Assembly: GCF_000340565.2 (NCBI RefSeq)
Contig: NZ_CP007203.1
Location: forward strand, 4,928,613 to 4,992,612
Direction of reading: 5' to 3'
Length of the DNA stretch: 64,000 nucleotides
From: Nodularia spumigena CCY9414
GTDB taxonomy: Bacteria; Cyanobacteriota; Cyanobacteriia; Cyanobacteriales; Nostocaceae
Each line of letters begins with the position of its first letter. The first letter of the stretch is position 1. The notes under the pieces are model-generated. The model saw nothing but the letters and a program-made list of their open reading frames with translations, was not told the origin of the DNA and made no database searches. The position numbers and the translations under genes are program-made. Positions 39,501 through 47,453 of the stretch are shown here, in pieces.

Positions 39501-42500
39501 GGCGCAGAGTACATCTGTTGCCAATTAGACTCAGACTGTGTAAACCGTAAGCGCAAAGCATCATGATGTACTAGCAATTGCTGGAATACTTGTTTTAATA
39601 GCTCTGGTTTGAGGTCAGAGGGAAATGAGAGCAAAAAAGCTTGATTAAAATGGTGAGCTTCAGGGAGATTTTGCTCAAAAAACCAGTGTTGAATGGGTGT
39701 TAGAGGTAATGCACCTGTGACTACTTCTTGTTTGACTTCTATAGTCTTGACTGTACCTGCTACTGCTGCTAACTGGGCGATCGCTTGATGGGCAAAAAGT
39801 TGTTTCAGTGTCAGTTGCAGTCCTGCTTGCTTGGCTTTGGCAAGAATTTGGATACTGAGAATAGAATCTCCACCGAGTTCAAAGAAGTTATCGTAAATAC
39901 CTACTTGCTTTACTCTCAGCACTTCTGCCCAAATCTGCGCTAGTATTTTTTCGGTTTGATTACGCGGAGCCACAAAACTTACTTCTAGTCCATCACGAGA
40001 GTCTGGTGCTGGTAAGGCTCGCCGATCTATCTTACCGTTGGGAGTTACAGGTAAAGACTCTAGTATCACAAAAGCATGAGGCACCATATACTCTGGAAGT
40101 TTTTCTTTGAGATATTGGCGCAGTTCACCTATGGTTACTGTACAGTGCTGATCTGGCACTACGTAGGCGACTAGTTGCTTCTGTCCAGGGATATCTTCAC
40201 GAGCAATAACACAGGATGTCCGTATGTCAGGATTGCGGTTGAGTGCGGTTTCGACTTCTCCCAACTCAATGCGAAAACCACGAATTTTTACTTGATTATC
40301 AATCCGTCCCAAGTATTCGATATTGCCATCAGCACCCCATCTTGCTAAGTCGCCAGTTTTGTAAATTCGCTCAACTTGACCGAAGATATCAATTGTAATA
40401 AATTTTTCAGCAGTAGTTTCGGGACGATTTAAATACCCTCTAGCTAAACCAACCCCAGCAATACACAATTCCCCTGGTATTCCTGGCGGTAATGGTTGAT
40501 GATGTGCATCTAAGATATAGATGCGGAGATTAGATAATGGTTTACCTATGGGTGGTTTCTTACCATTAGGTTGACAAAGAAATATAGTAGCCGTCACCGT
40601 GGATTCTGTTGGCCCGTAGCAATTGTAGAAACGTCTCTTTGTTCCCCACTGATTAACTAATTCAGTAGTACAAGCCTCCCCACCAACTGTTAGACATTGT
40701 AAATCAGGTAAACTCGCCTTCGGTAAGACAGATAAAGCCGAAGGCGATAAAAAGCTATGGGTAATTTTGTTTGCAGTTAAAAAGTCAACTAAGCTTTGAC
40801 TTGGTAATAAAGTTTCCTTATTTGCCAAATACAAACAAGCACCCGTGACGAAAGCCGTGGTAATTTCAGCCACAGATAAATCAAAACTAAAAGAACCAAA
40901 TTGTAGCAAACGGCTGTGGTTTTGAACTTGGAAAGTCTTAGCCCAAGTTAAACTTAAATTGACAATGGCGCTATGCTCAATCATTACCCCCTTGGGTCTT
41001 CCTGTAGAGCCAGAGGTATAAATTACGTAGGCTAAATGATCAGGCTGACTTTGGAGACTGGGATTTTCAGTTAACGCTAAATTAAAAGTTTCTTGGTCTA
41101 AACAAATGATCTGACAAGGGTTTGCTTGGTTATCTAAAGGTAATTGATTTAATAGTGACTTTTGAGACAGCAACAAAGACACTTGAGCATCTTCGAGCAT
41201 AAAACTCACACGCTCAGGAGGATATTCTGGGTCAATTGGCAAATAAGCCCCCCCAGCTTTAAGTATACCCAAAACTCCGATCGCCATTTCTAGCGATCGC
41301 TCAACACAAAGCCCCACCAGTGTATCTGGTTTTACACCCAAAGATTGTAAGTAATGTGCTAACTGATTAGCCCGACTATTCAATTGTTGATAGGTCAATT
41401 GTTGATTTTCAAACACCACAGCCACAGCATCCGGTGTTTTTTCCACCTGCTCCTCAAATAACTGATGCAGACATTTATCTTGGGGATAATCTGTGTGAGT
41501 ATTATTCCACTCCACTAACAATTGATGCCGTTCTGACTCAGTGAGCAAAGGCAAATCCCGCACTTTCTCCTGGGGATCTTTGACTATTGCTGCTAACAAA
41601 GTTTGAAAATGACCGATCATCCTCCTAATTGTATCCGATGCGAACAGGTCACTGTTATATTCCCAAAATCCCTTTAATCCCTTTTTGGTCTGCCAAGCTG
41701 AGACACTCAAGTCGAACTTGGATGTACCTCGGTCTATAATTTCTGGAGTCAGACTAATATCAGGTAACTCTAAAGTATCCAGGGAGAAATTTTCTAGAAC
41801 AAATAACGCCTGAAACAAGGGGTTATAACCCAAAGAACGTTCCGGTTTTAATGCCTCTACCACTTGTTCAAATGGTATATCCTGGTGTGCGTGGGCATCC
41901 CAAACCACAGAACGGACTTTTTCTAGTAACTGGGAGAAACTAGGATTCCCTGACCACTGGGTACGCAACACCAAAGTATTGACAAAAAAGCCAATTAATG
42001 TATCAATCTCTCGACGATTGCGGTTAGCAAAAGGTGAACCAATACAAATATCATCCTGACCACTGTAACGATGCAGTACCACAGCAAAAGCTGTTAACAG
42101 GGTCATAAACAAAGTTACACCTGACTTTTGACTGAGGGTGACAAGTTGAGATGTTAAATCTGCATCAATATGAAATTCTACACTAGCACCGGCGAAAGTT
42201 TGCTCTGGTGGACGTGGATAATCTGTTGGCAACTCCAACAAAGGAGGTGCGCCGGCTAACTGTTGTTTCCAGTATTCCAGTTGTTTATCTTGAACTTCTT
42301 TAGTTAACCATTCCCGTTGCCAAAGAGCAAAATCAGCGTATTGTATTGTTAACTCTTGTAAGGGGCTTGGTTTTCCCTGAATAAACGCTGGATAAAGTGC
42401 TTCTAATTCTTTGAAAAATACCCCCATTGACCAACCATCTATAATGATGTGGTGCATGGTGATCAGCAATAAATGGGATTCTGGATCTTGCTGTAGTAAA

Positions 42501-43060
42501 GTAGCTCTTATTAAAGGTTCTGTACCTAAATCAAAAGACTTGTTAACCTCTTGAGTGATGATCTTTTGTACAGTAGTTTCTGTAAAGTTCTGCACATCTA
42601 TCACAGGAATGCTGAGATTTAAATTAGGTCTAATTACCTGGAAAGGGACCCCCTCTACCGTAGGAAAGTTAGTTCTTAAAACTTCATGACGGCGGATAAT
42701 TTCGTTGATGCTTTTTTCTAAGGCAGTTACAGATAGTTTACCAACAATTCTGAGTTGGAAACTTTCATTATAAGATGTGCTTTCTCCATCCAATTGAGAC
42801 AGAAACCACATTCTTTGTTGGGCAAAAGATAAAGGTAAATCTTTATCTCTGGCAACGGGAACTAAAGACAAAGAAGTAATTTGTGTAGCTGTTTGTGCTT
42901 CTTGTAAAAAAGCAATAATTTCTGTTTTACGTTCTTTAATTTGCTGTTTTATTTCTGCTGTCATTGCTCCTTTAGGAGCGCGAAAACGTAACTGACCGTC
43001 CTCAAGCCAAATTTTGATATCTAAATTATTCAGTACGGATAAAAATTCAAATATAGCCAT
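30545..43060 (-). CDS. Three-module NRPS with epimerase and terminal reductase (spumigin-type)
   Basis: 4171 residues. Domains, approximate residues: TubC-type docking (1-58); C1 (70-520, HHIIIDGW); A1 (540-1000); PCP1 (LGGDSI, 1065); epimerase (1120-1560, HHLAIDG); C2 (1590-2010, HHLLLDGW); A2 (2050-2560); PCP2 (LGGHSL, 2623); C3 (2687-3120, HHIVSDGW); A3 (3150-3640); PCP3 (MGGNSL, 3710); NAD(P)-dependent thioester reductase (3798-4171; TGVTGFLGSH, Tyr/Lys in YIQSKW). Pocket residues aligned by hand to GrsA give DLAFTGCVT for A1, DVQLIAHAV for A2 (proline type) and DVETTGAVT for A3 (acidic Glu239, suggesting arginine). Predicted product: acyl-D-homotyrosine-(methyl)proline-argininal or its alcohol. 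Repeat sequences are embedded in frame at three places. No choi-forming genes, so not a classical aeruginosin. Confidence 0.93.
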   Translation of the reverse strand: MAIFEFLSVLNNLDIKIWLEDGQLRFRAPKGAMTAEIKQQIKERKTEIIAFLQEAQTATQITSLSLVPVARDKDLPLSFAQQRMWFLSQLDGESTSYNESFQLRIVGKLSVTALEKSINEIIRRHEVLRTNFPTVEGVPFQVIRPNLNLSIPVIDVQNFTETTVQKIITQEVNKSFDLGTEPLIRATLLQQDPESHLLLITMHHIIIDGWSMGVFFKELEALYPAFIQGKPSPLQELTIQYADFALWQREWLTKEVQDKQLEYWKQQLAGAPPLLELPTDYPRPPEQTFAGASVEFHIDADLTSQLVTLSQKSGVTLFMTLLTAFAVVLHRYSGQDDICIGSPFANRNRREIDTLIGFFVNTLVLRTQWSGNPSFSQLLEKVRSVVWDAHAHQDIPFEQVVEALKPERSLGYNPLFQALFVLENFSLDTLELPDISLTPEIIDRGTSKFDLSVSAWQTKKGLKGFWEYNSDLFASDTIRRMIGHFQTLLAAIVKDPQEKVRDLPLLTESERHQLLVEWNNTHTDYPQDKCLHQLFEEQVEKTPDAVAVVFENQQLTYQQLNSRANQLAHYLQSLGVKPDTLVGLCVERSLEMAIGVLGILKAGGAYLPIDPEYPPERVSFMLEDAQVSLLLSQKSLLNQLPLDNQANPCQIICLDQETFNLALTENPSLQSQPDHLAYVIYTSGSTGRPKGVMIEHSAIVNLSLTWAKTFQVQNHSRLLQFGSFSFDLSVAEITTAFVTGACLYLANKETLLPSQSLVDFLTANKITHSFLSPSALSVLPKASLPDLQCLTVGGEACTTELVNQWGTKRRFYNCYGPTESTVTATIFLCQPNGKKPPIGKPLSNLRIYILDAHHQPLPPGIPGELCIAGVGLARGYLNRPETTAEKFITIDIFGQVERIYKTGDLARWGADGNIEYLGRIDNQVKIRGFRIELGEVETALNRNPDIRTSCVIAREDIPGQKQLVAYVVPDQHCTVTIGELRQYLKEKLPEYMVPHAFVILESLPVTPNGKIDRRALPAPDSRDGLEVSFVAPRNQTEKILAQIWAEVLRVKQVGIYDNFFELGGDSILSIQILAKAKQAGLQLTLKQLFAHQAIAQLAAVAGTVKTIEVKQEVVTGALPLTPIQHWFFEQNLPEAHHFNQAFLLSFPSDLKPELLKQVFQQLLVHHDALRLRFTQSESNWQQMYSAPNDNIAFSEIDISVLPESEQQAAIEAKVALFQASLNLSDNLVQVAFFNLGNQKRAQLLIAIHHLAIDGVSWRILLDDLQTAYQQLDQSKAIQLPAKTTAFKDWSEKLTAYAQSQALKSEAAYWLNETRAAVPSIPVDYTKGENTVAAANTVLLSLSEAETQALLHDVPKAYNTQINDVLLTALALVLSKWTNSKNVLFNLEGHGREDIVDGVDLSRTIGWFTTIFPVVVELPATDNLADALKSVKEQLRAIPNKGIGYGLLCYLSQDPEIATQLKTLPQAEISFNYLGQFDQQINTTSWMQVASESAGKMHGLQNNRPYVLEIDSIIAEEKLRIEWTYSTNLHQRATIENLAQEFVKTLQELIAHCALPESVGNTPSDFPLLKLNQLEIDQLLASLGKNNSRNIQDIYPLSPMQEGILFESLYAPDSQAYFEQLIYSLSGNVNIQAFEQAWQQVVARYSVLRTAFVWEQLDQPLQVVYRQVDVKVHSDDWRLLSPQQQQQKLESLLQSHRQQGFQLSVAPLMNLSLIQLNADRYQFVWNFHHLLLDGWSVPLLFQNFLYFYHAISQGEIKTLPPAIGYRNYIGWLQQQDFTQSPEFWRQKLQGFTAPTPLTVDKLSSSRKHLDSSYREEKIQLTAQQTEALQTFARQHQLTMNNLVQGTWALLLSRYSQEPDIVFGATVSGRPPSLMGVESMVGLFINTLPVRVQTWPETEVLSLLKDLQTQQVESEQYSYSSLVDIQGLSDVPRGTSLFESLVVFDNYPIDEAAQQNNYGFSIDNFQAIEQTNYPLTVMVIPGQELLVRISYDISRFDDFAIARLLGHFQTLLSGIAVNPKAQISQLPLLTEVEKQQLLKQWNHTQTEYPLDKCIHQLFEEQAELTPNAVAVECGNQQLTYNELNSRANQLAHYLQYLGVKPNVLVGICVERSLEMVVGILGILKAGGAYVPLDPEYPTERLAFMLEDAQVSVLLTQQSLLNRLPQREKAGGQGAGEDEVLSSPASSQPKIVCLDTDTQVISQLNQENPISAVQTHNLAYVIYTSGSTGKPKGVAMNHLPLCNLILWQLENTTVAQDAKTLQFAPISFDVSFQEIFSTWCSGGTLVLITEELRRDALALLGFLEEKAVARLFVPFVALQQLAEVAVDSELFATDLKEIITAGEQLQITPAISQWFSKLGNCTLHNHYGPSESHAVTAFTLSPPVETWPLLPPIGKAIANTEIYLLDQNLQPVPIGIPGELYIGGVSLARGYLNRPDLTAERFIKLNIGQEEKNHPTQSLTLYKTGDLARYLEDGNIEYLGRIDTQVKIRGFRIELGEVEAALSQYGDVEGCCVIAREDTPGNKRLVAYVVAHPESTPTVSELRQFMKAKLPDYMIPSAFVILQSFPLTPSGKVDRRALPAPDLESTLLEKYVAPRTPIEELLTQIWSQVLKVEPVGIDDNFFELGGHSLLATQLVSRIRNIFQVELPLYELFTAPTVGELAHIIGQLQQENLEISAPPLLPREKNSDLPMSFAQQRLWFLEQFDQKSVLYNIPTALRLLGNLQIAALEQSLQTIIHRHEALRTNFIAVNGQPTQVIREQKAGNKEQGIVSIVDLQHLPTTEQEIAVEQLTQQQMIKPFDLRTEALMRVQLVLLNETEQVLLVCMHHIVSDGWSMGVFVQELTQLYNAYSQGQPSPLTPLSIQYADFAIWQRQWLQGDVLQSQLSYWEQQLKDAPAVLSLPTDRPRPAVQTLVGATHEFALSVELTDKLIKLSQNQGYTLFMTLLAAYDTLLYRYTGQSDILVGSPIANRDRSEIEGLIGFFVNTLVMRSNLAGNPRFSELLTRVREMALGAYAHQHLPFEMLVEALQPERDLSHTPLFQVMFNLQNAPVSELELNGLTVSSVPFKGVTAAFDMTLFMQNTANGLVGVWEYNTDLFDHSTIERMIGHFVTLLEAVVSNPQERIDQLPILTAVERQKLLVEWNDTQADYPVGKCLHQLFAQQVELTPDAVAVVFDDQQLTYQQLNTQANQLAHYLQSLGVGPEVLVGIYLERSISMTVALLAVLKAGGGYVPLDVDYPQQRLTYISQDSQISVLITQEKLLNFLPVEGVKVIVLDQECEVFYSQSPENPVSEVIPENLACVLYTSGSTGKPKGVMLTHGALVNHSSAISEAFGLTSSDAYGGQRQRVLQFAAFGFDVALEEIFPTWFKGGTVVLRPVQMFSSFANFAQFIEQQQITVLTLTSAYWHEWMVAVSQSYSTVPQSLRLLTVGGDTVLPETVAMWQQFVGDRITCLNAYGPTEASVTAIVYDVQNYQPEKTNSVLIGRPVANTEIYILDSNLQPVPIGVKGELYIGGERLARGYLNRPELTQEKFILNPFKDGKWFDFAHQPSHYLYKTGDLARYLPDGNIEFIGRIDDVVKIRGFRVALGEIESLLVQHPDVIAQVVMLREDQAVHKQLVAYVVSDNPSLTQNELQSFLKQKLPNYMIPTAFVMLEALPITTNGKVDRRALPAPSQDIDLTNFVLPHTPTQKLIADIWSSVLGTTQLGIHNNFFDMGGNSLRAMQVMSLLTETLQIDLPLRYLFENPTVAELAAGFDSLLTSQKDTITTSSFDLKAEAVLDASIQICKDVIYNVSTEYNNKPQRIFLTGVTGFLGSHLLYELLQNTQADIYCLIRATDIEQAQQKLQSQLEFYQLWSVIYRKRIIPVVGDLGKNHLGLSTSEFQQLASQIDVIYHCGAWINVIYPYSVLKPANVLGTQEIIRLASEIKVKPLHFISTTSVLSASSPNEAGLILESDPLEQYQTLDNGYIQSKWVAEKLVMQARDLGLPVAIYRASRITGNTQTGISNTDDLFCRLVKGCLEMRRVPDINMEDNLTPVDYVSKMIVHLSGQKESLGKAFHLVNPESTKIKDLFNLIRSLGYPVQMIPVEKWHSEISLYSQMSDTDNLRFLSHIIPKTEVENNDEPQIDYQNTINGLVNTDFMYPALDQKLLETYISYFISSGFIDDQLVTEPMVFGNRTN
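31698..31725. repeat. 28-bp palindrome inside the NRPS gene
   Basis: The arms GTAGAGACGTTATA and TATAACGTCTTTAC are inverted copies with one mismatch, the same family and length as 9801-9828. It lies in the coding linker between PCP3 and the reductase and is translated as CKDVIYNVSTE. Confidence 0.8.
34768..34802. repeat. Five heptamers inside the third condensation domain
   Basis: Five consecutive 7-base units of the TTCCCTG type (TTCCCTG, TTCCTTG, TTCCCTG, CTTTCTG, TTCCCTA). On the coding strand they give a Lys/Gln/Gly-rich insertion (REQKAGNKEQGI) absent from the first condensation domain of the same protein. Confidence 0.75.
36541..36575. repeat. CCCCTGC-type repeat inside the second adenylation domain
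   Basis: A run of CCCCTGC, TCCCTGC and CCCCCCTGC units, typical of Nostoc spacers, lies in the coding sequence. It encodes part of a Gly/Glu/Ser-rich insertion (REKAGGQGAGEDEVLSS) before the A3 motif that A1 and A3 of this protein lack. Confidence 0.65.
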
Positions 43061-43061
43061 T

Positions 43062-43862
43062 TTATAAATAATCCTCTTCGTATTCTTGTGATGATGTTTC
43101 AGTAAAAGTATTTTGACTTTTAGTTACTGCTTGAATTGCTTCAATAGTCTGAGCTAAACCCACAATAGTAGGTGCTTGCAATAAACGCTGGAGAGACAAT
43201 TCTAGAGAGAAATCTTCCCGTAACTGAGCAATTACTTGACCAGCTAGTAAGGAATTTCCCCCCAATTCAAAAAAGTTGTCATGAATGCCTAAAAGTGGCA
43301 ATTTTAAAACTTGTTGCCAACATTGAGCAATTTTTAATTCTATCTCGTTACGTGGTTCAATCTGCTCCCTATTTTCCTGATTGTTAATTTTTTTAATGAG
43401 TCTAGGTCGATCAATTTCACCGTTTTCTAAACAAGGCATTTCTGGCAGTTGTACAGAGTCATAAATACAAACATTGCCAAAATTATCTTGCACTTTTAAG
43501 CTTGGTAATTTAACAACCTCCCCAGTATTGGTTGTGAAATAGGCAGTTAATTTCTGTAAATTAAAAGTTGATGATTGCCAACGTTGAATATTTTGATTAC
43601 TGCCCTCTAAACCTATCAATAAATTATGTTGTTGATGGTGTAAGCTGGCCAGCATAGAAGATATTGCTTGGGAGCAAGACATGATATATGAACCTTTAGC
43701 ACGGATCAGATTTTTCATCTGATATCCTTGACTCATTCCTGTATCATCCCACATACTCCAACTAAAACAATAGCTGGTTAATTTATTGGTTAATTGATTT
43801 TGGGAATTTTGGTAATGAGTAAAACTATCGAGAAAACTATTAGCAGCAGCATAACCACCCAC
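43062..43862 (-). CDS. 3' part of the frameshifted loading enzyme: end of KR plus carrier domain
   Basis: This frame holds the remainder of the ketoreductase begun in the gene upstream. It opens with GGYAAANSFLDSFTHYQN, the Tyr-x-x-x-Asn part of the KR active site, and continues to a carrier domain with the phosphopantetheine motif FFELGGNSLLAGQV (about residues 190-205). There is no real start: the apparent GTG at 43862 lies inside the KR fold. The last codons abut the NRPS start (stop 43062-43064, ATG 43060). It belongs to one ancestral gene with 43840-47268; translation would require a one-base shift at the T8 tract. Confidence 0.75.
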   Translation of the reverse strand: MGGYAAANSFLDSFTHYQNSQNQLTNKLTSYCFSWSMWDDTGMSQGYQMKNLIRAKGSYIMSCSQAISSMLASLHHQQHNLLIGLEGSNQNIQRWQSSTFNLQKLTAYFTTNTGEVVKLPSLKVQDNFGNVCIYDSVQLPEMPCLENGEIDRPRLIKKINNQENREQIEPRNEIELKIAQCWQQVLKLPLLGIHDNFFELGGNSLLAGQVIAQLREDFSLELSLQRLLQAPTIVGLAQTIEAIQAVTKSQNTFTETSSQEYEEDYL

Positions 43863-46800
43863 AGCAGTGCTGCCAAAAAAAACCGTGTGCTGAAGAAAAG
43901 TTAATAAAAATACTTGCCTGATTTTCTTTTGCTAATTGATGTAATACCCAAGCACCCAACAATTTAGGACGTAGAGTTGCGGCTAGGTTTTCCTGAGTTT
44001 CTTCTAGTACCTGTTGTTCGTGAAAAGTTCCAGCTAAATGCAATATACCATCAAGATTTGCACCCCATTTAAATTGAGCTTTTTCCACTATGATTTGCAA
44101 CTGTTTTAAGTCACAAATATCAACGGCTTCATAAATTACCTCTCCCCCAAGCTGTGCTAATTCTTGATAGAGTTTGATGTGTTTTTCTGAATTTAAACGA
44201 GTTCTACCAACTAATAATAATTTAGCTTGGTAATGTTTTAACAAATACTGTGAAATTTCAATACCTATACCACCAAGTCCCCCGGTAATTAAATATGTTC
44301 CTCCTTGTTTGAAGGTAATTGATGATTGAGGTTTGCTGGTAAAATCAACTGGTTCTAAGCGAGAAATTAAACGTTGTCCATTTCTGTATGCTATCTCTCG
44401 TTCTTTTGAGGAAATTTGCATTTCTTGGAGAATTAAAACCCCATTTTCCTGAACTTCAGCAAAAGGTAAATCAATATGGCGACAGTTCAGTTTAGGTAGT
44501 TCTTGAGGAATAGTTTTTAACAGTCCTAATACTGTTGATTTCTCATAAGCTATAGGATCATCTGAGGCAATAGACTGAATATGAGAAGAAATAAATAGTA
44601 ATTGAATAGAATTATCAGTACCTTGAACTTTGGCTAAAGCTTGAACCAGGAATAATAAACTATATATTCCCTGTGCTTGTGCTTTTTCTAAGATATCAAT
44701 ATTGTTAATTTCCTGATATTTATCGTAAGTCCAAAGATGAATAATCCGCCCAATAATAATCTTATCTGCTGCTAGGGATGCGATTAAAAGTTGATAGTCT
44801 TTGGCTGTTTCGGGATTAACTACATAATGAGAACTATTGATTTTTTGAAATTCTTTTCCAGGGTAAACGGTAATATAGGTTAGTTTATTTTCTGATAATT
44901 TTTGACATAAATAGTCACCCAAACCGTAAGCATCTATAAATACTAGCGTGGTATTAGTAATAGTTAAAGAAGAGTTAATAGTAATGGGTGATTTCGGTTT
45001 CCATACTTGACGGTAAAACCAATTGGGAATGGTATTACTATTACCCAGTAATATGTCAATGTGTTTAATAATTGATTGAAATTCACCTGTTTGGAAACGT
45101 TGGCTGAGTTGAGAACGTTGAATTTTTCCAATAGCGGTTTTAGGAATAATTTCTTTATTTACGGTAATTAAATAATCAGTATTTATTCTCACCTTATTCA
45201 CAACACAAGCGCGAATTTCTTTGAGCAGAGTTAATAAATTTTTATCATCATTAAAAGAAGTATGGAAAAATATAGCTAATTTATCAGTATTGCTTCCTGG
45301 TTGTCTGACTGCACAGGCCGCTGTATAAGAAACTTCTACTCCTGTAATTTCTTCAACAGCAGCTTCGATTTCATGACAATAGTAATTTAATCCATTGATA
45401 ATAATTACATCTTTGATTCTGCCAGTAATGGTTAAACGTCCTTGATCTAGAAATCCTAAATCTCCTGTATTAAACCAACCATCAGATGTAAAAACTTCTT
45501 CGTTTGCTTGAGGATTTTGATAGTAACCAGCAGTAACAGATGCACCTTTAACCTGTAAACGCCCAATGGTATTTTCTGTTACTATCTGTTCATTGTCATC
45601 AACAATTCGTAATGCAGCACCAGCAATTGGTAATCCTAACTCTACAAATGAAGTTTCATCTGATGAAGATTCTAGAGAAAAGTTGTCAGAGTAGGTAATA
45701 CCAGAAGAGGTTTCACACATTCCAAAAGCTGGATGAATAGCATTTGTTGGCAAACCATGACGACTGAGAAGTTTTAAGAAATTTCTCGCTGTTTTTGTAA
45801 CAATTGGTTCTCCAGCATTGATGATAAACTTCATGGAAGATAAATCCCATTGCTGACGATTGATTTCTACAGAGCGATCGCAAATCAGGGAAAATGCAAA
45901 GTTAGGCGACCAGCTAATGGTAGCTTGATGTTTATCAATCAAATCTAGCCACTGAAGCGGTTTCTGTACAATTAAGTCAGTAGGTACATGAATTTGCTGG
46001 CATCCTAAACTTACAGCCATGATACTCAGAGAAACTAACGCACCAACATGATCTAAAGGCATCCAGTTTAAAACACTTTCCTGGCTTGAGAAATGACCCA
46101 TTAAAATTAAGCCAGTTGTCATACTCAAGATATTGCGATGATTTAACATCACACACTTGGGCATTCCCGTACTACCAGAAGTTAAAAATAAAATTGCTAA
46201 ATCTTCTGGTTGACTAAGATGCAATTCTAAATCTGGTTCACATTGAAGCAACTGATCAACAGTGGCAATTTTAAAGTTTTCTAAGTTTAAAACTCTGGCA
46301 AAACCATCAATATCAGGAGCTAAAGAAGCACTTGTTAGTACCAAGGGTTTTTTCAATATTTGCCAAGTGTTTTGTAATTTACTGGCTGTATTATTAGCTG
46401 GTTCATAAATAGGCGCAATGGATACTGGAACTGGAACAAAACCACCCAAAACACAACCCCAAAAAGCACAAATAAAATCTTGATTATCTGCTAATTGAAA
46501 AATTACTTTATCCTGTGGTTTAAGTCCTAAGTTTCTTAGTCCTGCTAAAATTCTTTGGGCATCTTGCCATAATTCTCTATAAAATTGAATTGTCTCACTA
46601 CCATCAGATTTAATGTAGATAATACCTTCGTTTGAATTTTTAGCGGCTCGTTGTAATACTTCTACTAAATTTTTAGGAGCGTCTGGAGAGTATGGCAGTG
46701 GTTTACCGTGACTAATGGCTAACTTTTTTGATGAGGATAGGTTTTTGTGTTCTATTTTCTGACTATGTGTAGTTGCTTGTATTTCTTGTTGGTTATTTTC

Positions 46801-47268
46801 ATAGAGGTTTGCTGGAGTCTCCCCTAACAACTCTTCCAAATGCAAAGGAGGAATACTTTTAACTACAGGTTCAACAACCACCGCAACCCGATCAATTTCT
46901 GACAATGACTCTAATTGCTTTTCTAAATCTCGTATTAAGTCTGATTCAATTACTTCTAAACTAGCTAACGCAATTTCATCTATCTGCCCTGTCTCTGTGA
47001 GGGGTATAGTAGATATGGGTACAAATGCAGTGGGTATCAACTCGCTGGGGAGAATTGTTTGCAGGTGAGATAAAATTTGTTCTGGTGCAAACAAACCCGA
47101 TGGAACTATATAAGCTATTAATTCCTGTTTTCCCTTTTCTGTTTGTCTCTTGATAACTACACAATCATCTACAGTCAAACTCAACCGAATAGCAACTTCT
47201 ATTTTTTTGTATGTAAAATTTTCGTTAGTTGAAGTCGCTAAAACTTGACTATGGTTGTCTAACTGCAT
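43840..47268 (-). CDS. Loading enzyme: acyl-adenylating domain plus ketoreductase, interrupted by frameshift (AerA/SpuA-like)
   Basis: 1142 residues in this frame. An N-terminal piece (15-110) resembles the C-terminal subdomain of an A domain; the adenylation domain proper (about 190-700) has LFLTSGSTGMPKCVMLNH, NAGEPIV, FGMCETSSG and RIKDVIIINGLNYYCHEIE; the ketoreductase begins at TYLITGGLGGIGIEIS (about 1000). The A-KR-carrier layout matches the starter enzymes AerA and SpuA, which load an arylpyruvate and reduce it to aryllactate; the substrate here is inferred. After INFSSAHGFF the frame runs into a nonsense tail (WQHCCGWLCCC). Reading seven instead of eight T in the tract at 43875-43882 restores HGFFGSTAVGGYAAANSF. 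Confidence 0.85.
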   Translation of the reverse strand: MQLDNHSQVLATSTNENFTYKKIEVAIRLSLTVDDCVVIKRQTEKGKQELIAYIVPSGLFAPEQILSHLQTILPSELIPTAFVPISTIPLTETGQIDEIALASLEVIESDLIRDLEKQLESLSEIDRVAVVVEPVVKSIPPLHLEELLGETPANLYENNQQEIQATTHSQKIEHKNLSSSKKLAISHGKPLPYSPDAPKNLVEVLQRAAKNSNEGIIYIKSDGSETIQFYRELWQDAQRILAGLRNLGLKPQDKVIFQLADNQDFICAFWGCVLGGFVPVPVSIAPIYEPANNTASKLQNTWQILKKPLVLTSASLAPDIDGFARVLNLENFKIATVDQLLQCEPDLELHLSQPEDLAILFLTSGSTGMPKCVMLNHRNILSMTTGLILMGHFSSQESVLNWMPLDHVGALVSLSIMAVSLGCQQIHVPTDLIVQKPLQWLDLIDKHQATISWSPNFAFSLICDRSVEINRQQWDLSSMKFIINAGEPIVTKTARNFLKLLSRHGLPTNAIHPAFGMCETSSGITYSDNFSLESSSDETSFVELGLPIAGAALRIVDDNEQIVTENTIGRLQVKGASVTAGYYQNPQANEEVFTSDGWFNTGDLGFLDQGRLTITGRIKDVIIINGLNYYCHEIEAAVEEITGVEVSYTAACAVRQPGSNTDKLAIFFHTSFNDDKNLLTLLKEIRACVVNKVRINTDYLITVNKEIIPKTAIGKIQRSQLSQRFQTGEFQSIIKHIDILLGNSNTIPNWFYRQVWKPKSPITINSSLTITNTTLVFIDAYGLGDYLCQKLSENKLTYITVYPGKEFQKINSSHYVVNPETAKDYQLLIASLAADKIIIGRIIHLWTYDKYQEINNIDILEKAQAQGIYSLLFLVQALAKVQGTDNSIQLLFISSHIQSIASDDPIAYEKSTVLGLLKTIPQELPKLNCRHIDLPFAEVQENGVLILQEMQISSKEREIAYRNGQRLISRLEPVDFTSKPQSSITFKQGGTYLITGGLGGIGIEISQYLLKHYQAKLLLVGRTRLNSEKHIKLYQELAQLGGEVIYEAVDICDLKQLQIIVEKAQFKWGANLDGILHLAGTFHEQQVLEETQENLAATLRPKLLGAWVLHQLAKENQASIFINFSSAHGFFWQHCCGWLCCC
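43875..43882 (-). other. T8 homopolymer at the frameshift
   Basis: Eight A on the plus strand, read as eight T in the coding strand within CACGGTTTTTTTTGGCAGC. Seven would keep the ketoreductase frame open through its active site into the carrier domain. Candidates are a sequencing error, a real mutation, phase variation or transcriptional slippage. Confidence 0.85.
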
Positions 47269-47453
47269 TATCTTTATATATCCTTATTAAGATTAAAGCG
47301 GCTGTTAATTATTTTTTAATTAATGCTGATTATAAGGTAAAACGTCCATTTATTTTAATTGATGTTTTTTTTAAGTTATGCTTATTTTAAAATAATGCTT
47401 ATTAAGCAAACAAATAATCTCAGATTTAGCCATAAAATACAATAGCATTTTAA

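Noticed and set aside
43062-43862. Independent gene starting at the GTG at 43862
   Set aside because: The start lies inside the ketoreductase fold; it continues the upstream frame after a one-base shift.
30545-47268. Aeruginosin cluster
   Set aside because: The loading enzyme fits, but no Choi-forming genes are present, and the proline-type A domain, methylproline genes and terminal reductase fit spumigins better.
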